Under the pieces are notes generated by a model. That model was given only the letters and a program-made list of their open reading frames with translations, did not search any database and was not told where the DNA came from. 64,000 nucleotides of DNA from Methanosarcina acetivorans C2A (GTDB taxonomy: Archaea > Halobacteriota > Methanosarcinia > Methanosarcinales > Methanosarcinaceae): assembly GCF_000007345.1 (NCBI RefSeq), contig NC_003552.1, forward strand, positions 930,001 through 994,000. The letters run 5' to 3'. This document shows, one piece after another, positions 61,446 to 64,000 of this stretch (position 1 is its first letter; each line of letters starts with the position of its first letter). Both the position numbers and the translations under genes were made by a program.

Positions 61446-64000
61446 TCAAATCATTGCAAACATGTCCACAACATCATCAAAGTCTATCCTTCCGTTTCCG
61501 TTGAAGTCGAAGTACTCCACCGGCATGTTTTCCTCTATCCAGTCCATATTGTGGAAATAAGCCACTATGTCTACGAAACTGAACTCCCCGTTTCCGGTAA
61601 GGTCTTCATAGAGTCCATCTCCGTCGAGATCTTTTGGAGCATATTCCTGATCAGGAAGAGGAGAAAGAAGGGTCACTTCAATTGTTCCTGCTAGGAGAGC
61701 TGGTTCGATAGTGTCTCCGGAATCTTCCTCCAGACGTTTAACCCCTATCGAAAGATTCGCAGATCCTTTCTCCTTTCCTGAAACCGTGAGAGTGGCAAGC
61801 ACAACATCTGCTGCCCCTTCCTTAATGGCATCTTCCAGGTCAACAGTCTTCAGGTAGATCGAAGTCCCTGGCAGGGAAGAGTTCTCAGTAATCAGTGCCC
61901 AGGTAGGGTACTTTATATCAACTATCTCGGCGACAGCCGGGTTGTCGAGAGCAACGGTCAGGTTGTAGCCTGAAAAACCTGCAGGGAAATTACTGGCAAT
62001 GATACTTATTTCAGTAGATTCGTTTTCTGAAACTGAGGAACTTGCAGGGTCGAAATAGAGAGTAACAGTTGACCCGGAAGCTTTGGAAACTTCGATGTAA
62101 TCCGATTTCAACTCAAAGTCTGTCCCGGCACCATTTTCCACAGTCAGATTTACGGTGTAACTTCCGGCTGAAGCATACGTGTGCACTGGATTCTGTTCCG
62201 TTGAAGTAGCTCCGTCCCCGAAGTCCCAGAGCCACGAAGCCGGTGAACCTGTGGATTGGTCGGTGAAGTTAACTGTGAGAGGTACATCTCCATTCGTTAC
62301 GTCAGCGGTGAAAGCAGCAACGGGTTCGGGTGTTGAGGGCTCCAATACAGTGATATAATCAGTCTTCACCTCGAAATCTGTCCCAGCTGAATTTTCTACA
62401 GTCAGATTTACGGTATAGTTACCTGCTGCAGAATAAGTATGCATGGGGCTCGATTCATTGGAGGTCGCACCGTCGCCGAAGTCCCAGGACCATTCTGTCG
62501 GAGAACCGGTGGAGTTATCGGTGAACTGGACCATCAGCGGGGCGGTGCCGGAGGTCGGCGATGCCGAGAACCCGGCGACAGGAACTGTAACGCCTGTGGT
62601 TTCGGTATTCTCATAGCCATATGTAACTCCTGTAGATTCACCGATCATAAGATCATAATCGCCATCACCGTCAAGGTCGGCCAGAGCCGGTGAGGTTTTA
62701 GCTCCTGCATCAGGGGCATTCCAGTTAGAGTACAAGGTCCACTCCGGGCTGCCCGAAGACCCGATGTTCTCATAACCATAGGTTACTCCACTCATACTAC
62801 CTATCAGAAGGTCGTAGTCGCCGTCACCGTCAAGGTCGGCCAGAGCCGGGGAGGAATATGTATCTACAGCAGGCGCATTCCAGTTAGAGTTCAAAGTCCA
62901 CTCAGGGCTGTCCGAAGACCCGGTATTCTCATAACCATAGGTAACTCCACTCTTACTACCTATCAGAAGGTCAAAGTCGCCGTCACCGTCAAGGTCAGTC
63001 AAAGCCGGTGATGCAGTAATAGAACCTATATAAGGCGCATTCCAGGAAGTGTTCGCAGTCCACACGGGACTACCTGAAGTCCCAGTATTCTCATAACCAT
63101 AGGTAACTGCATCATATGCACCGATCATAAGGTCATAGTCGCCGTCACCGTCAAGGTCGGCCAGAGCCGGGGAGGAAATAACAAAACCTACAGCAGGCGC
63201 ATTCCAGTTAGAGTTTAAAGTCCACTCAGGGCTGCCCGAAGACCCGGTATTCTCATAACAATATGTAACTCCGTCATATGCACCGATCATAAGGTCGTAG
63301 TCGCCGTCACTGTCAATATCGGCAAAAGCCGGAGAGGAATATTTACCTATATCAGGGGTATTCCAGTTAGAGTTCAAGGTCCACTCAGGTCCGCTGGCTG
63401 GAGGAGCTGTAACAGTTATATAATCACTCTTCACCTCTGAATCGCTGCCGTCCCCATTAGTCACGGTAAGGTTCACGGTGTAGGTACCGGCTACTGTATA
63501 GAGATAGGACGGACTCTGCTCCGTGCTGTCAACCGTACCGTTGCCGTTGAAGTCCCACGACCAAGAGGTCGGTGAATTGCTGGATTCGTCCGTGAACTGT
63601 ACTGTCAAAGGCGTGTGACCGGATGTGGGAGTTGCGCTGAACGCCGCGACCGGTGCGTTACTGCCGGATGAACTTATATTGGATGCGGTCAGGAGTGCAA
63701 CCTGGATCTTGTAATAACCGCCACCGGTATTGGCATATGTAAGTGTGCTGTCCTGTCCTGAATTGAAGTATTCAGTTACACCCCAGTCGTTGTATCCGAA
63801 GTATCCACCACTAATCGCCGGTCCCCCGGATGCAAGTGACTCCCCGTCGAATGTGTATACGCCGTCGACGCTCGCACAGTATATGGAGGAAAGGTTCACG
63901 GCATTGGGATCGTCAGAGAGTGCGGACGTGCCGAATTCGGTTGAGCCTATATAACTATCATAGTTGGCGGTATCGTGCCCCTGGTTCACCCAGTAATGAA
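61446..64000 (-). CDS. Secreted multidomain protein: PKD, VCBS-like, cohesin and dockerin (N-terminus beyond window)
   Basis: The frame stays open to the right edge (HYWVNQGHDTANYDS), so the true start lies beyond it. Over ~850 residues, in order: N-terminal beta domain (~1-110), PKD domain (~115-195), five ~53-residue VCBS/FG-GAP-like repeats (PEWTLNSNW...SSPALADLDGDGDYDLLIGS) with DxDxDG calcium sites, two more PKD domains (~470-635), a cohesin-type domain (~640-775: VTLYFDPASSSVSENESTEISI...LATLTVSGKEKG) and a C-terminal dockerin type-I pair (LDGDGLYEDLTGNG; DFNGNGRIDFDD). This indicates an extracellular adhesion or assembly protein. It ends IDFDDVVDMFAMI with TGA. Confidence 0.9.
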   Translation of the reverse strand, partial: HYWVNQGHDTANYDSYIGSTEFGTSALSDDPNAVNLSSIYCASVDGVYTFDGESLASGGPAISGGYFGYNDWGVTEYFNSGQDSTLTYANTGGGYYKIQVALLTASNISSSGSNAPVAAFSATPTSGHTPLTVQFTDESSNSPTSWSWDFNGNGTVDSTEQSPSYLYTVAGTYTVNLTVTNGDGSDSEVKSDYITVTAPPASGPEWTLNSNWNTPDIGKYSSPAFADIDSDGDYDLMIGAYDGVTYCYENTGSSGSPEWTLNSNWNAPAVGFVISSPALADLDGDGDYDLMIGAYDAVTYGYENTGTSGSPVWTANTSWNAPYIGSITASPALTDLDGDGDFDLLIGSKSGVTYGYENTGSSDSPEWTLNSNWNAPAVDTYSSPALADLDGDGDYDLLIGSMSGVTYGYENIGSSGSPEWTLYSNWNAPDAGAKTSPALADLDGDGDYDLMIGESTGVTYGYENTETTGVTVPVAGFSASPTSGTAPLMVQFTDNSTGSPTEWSWDFGDGATSNESSPMHTYSAAGNYTVNLTVENSAGTDFEVKTDYITVLEPSTPEPVAAFTADVTNGDVPLTVNFTDQSTGSPASWLWDFGDGATSTEQNPVHTYASAGSYTVNLTVENGAGTDFELKSDYIEVSKASGSTVTLYFDPASSSVSENESTEISIIASNFPAGFSGYNLTVALDNPAVAEIVDIKYPTWALITENSSLPGTSIYLKTVDLEDAIKEGAADVVLATLTVSGKEKGSANLSIGVKRLEEDSGDTIEPALLAGTIEVTLLSPLPDQEYAPKDLDGDGLYEDLTGNGEFSFVDIVAYFHNMDWIEENMPVEYFDFNGNGRIDFDDVVDMFAMI

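Noticed and set aside
62439-62693. Plus-strand frame within the PKD/VCBS protein gene
   Set aside because: Antisense shadow of the repeats in the surface protein.

Overview
The window reads as chromosomal DNA of a methanogenic archaeon of the genus Methanosarcina, most likely M. acetivorans or a very close relative. The basis is a tungsten-type formylmethanofuran dehydrogenase operon (fwdDBAC), a two-domain Methanosarcina S-layer protein with a PGF-CTERM anchor, a tRNA-His guanylyltransferase (Thg1) interrupted by an in-frame TAG as known for the pyrrolysine-containing M. acetivorans enzyme, paired FilR1-type methanogenesis regulators, a RamA-like corrinoid activase, archaeal cupin glucose-6-phosphate isomerase, AT-rich gene deserts, TATA-box promoters and GGAGG ribosome sites. 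The species assignment is inference; no search was run.

Layout. 1-7.75 kb: surface glycan genes (glycosyltransferase, flippase-like membrane protein), a 1.7 kb non-coding stretch with a duplicated ~300 bp block, a secreted double cupredoxin-like protein, two tandem FilR1 regulators, a decayed methyltransferase and an intact one. 9-15.3 kb: a zinc-type CDF exporter, then a minus-strand sulfur/iron-sulfur cluster (TusA, DsrE, IscS-like, IscU-like) ending in a frameshifted lipoprotein, plus a HIT protein and a small membrane protein. 15.3-29.3 kb: a CARDB surface protein and housekeeping genes (tyrS, Thg1 with TAG, PRC-barrel, mdh, a DEDDy nuclease, pgiA, an NrpRII-like co-repressor, a DHH/RecJ-like protein and a PD-(D/E)XK-like protein). 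29.7-38.1 kb: DUF1699, elp3, an unknown gene, the S-layer gene and a lipoprotein. 38.3-49 kb: an intact IS5-family element with a TTA target duplication, the fwdDBAC operon, an intron-containing tRNA-Met, then a nested mobile region: an IS630 element split by a ~1.69 kb inserted unit with its own 18 bp inverted ends and two paralogous DUF1670 genes, followed by gene and IS debris.

49-64 kb: a plus-strand run encoding a family-5 peptide/nickel-type ABC importer (binding protein, two permeases, fused double ATPase) with an embedded SAM methyltransferase, then a two-gene ABC-2 exporter. It is followed by a MtaA/MtbA-like (URO-D fold) methyltransferase and, convergent to it, a RamA-like ATP-dependent corrinoid reductive activase with an overlapping Cys-rich partner. 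The window ends inside a large secreted protein with PKD, VCBS/FG-GAP-like, cohesin and dockerin modules.

Points of greatest interest: (1) the DUF1670 two-gene unit with inverted ends nested in IS630, which may be an undescribed transposable element; (2) the IscS-like protein that keeps the catalytic cysteine but has lost the PLP-anchoring lysine and two other PLP-pocket residues, next to TusA/DsrE/IscU; (3) TAG readthrough in Thg1; (4) an ACG codon where an ATG start is expected; (5) a homopolymer frameshift exactly at a lipobox; (6) the importer/methyltransferase/exporter cluster.
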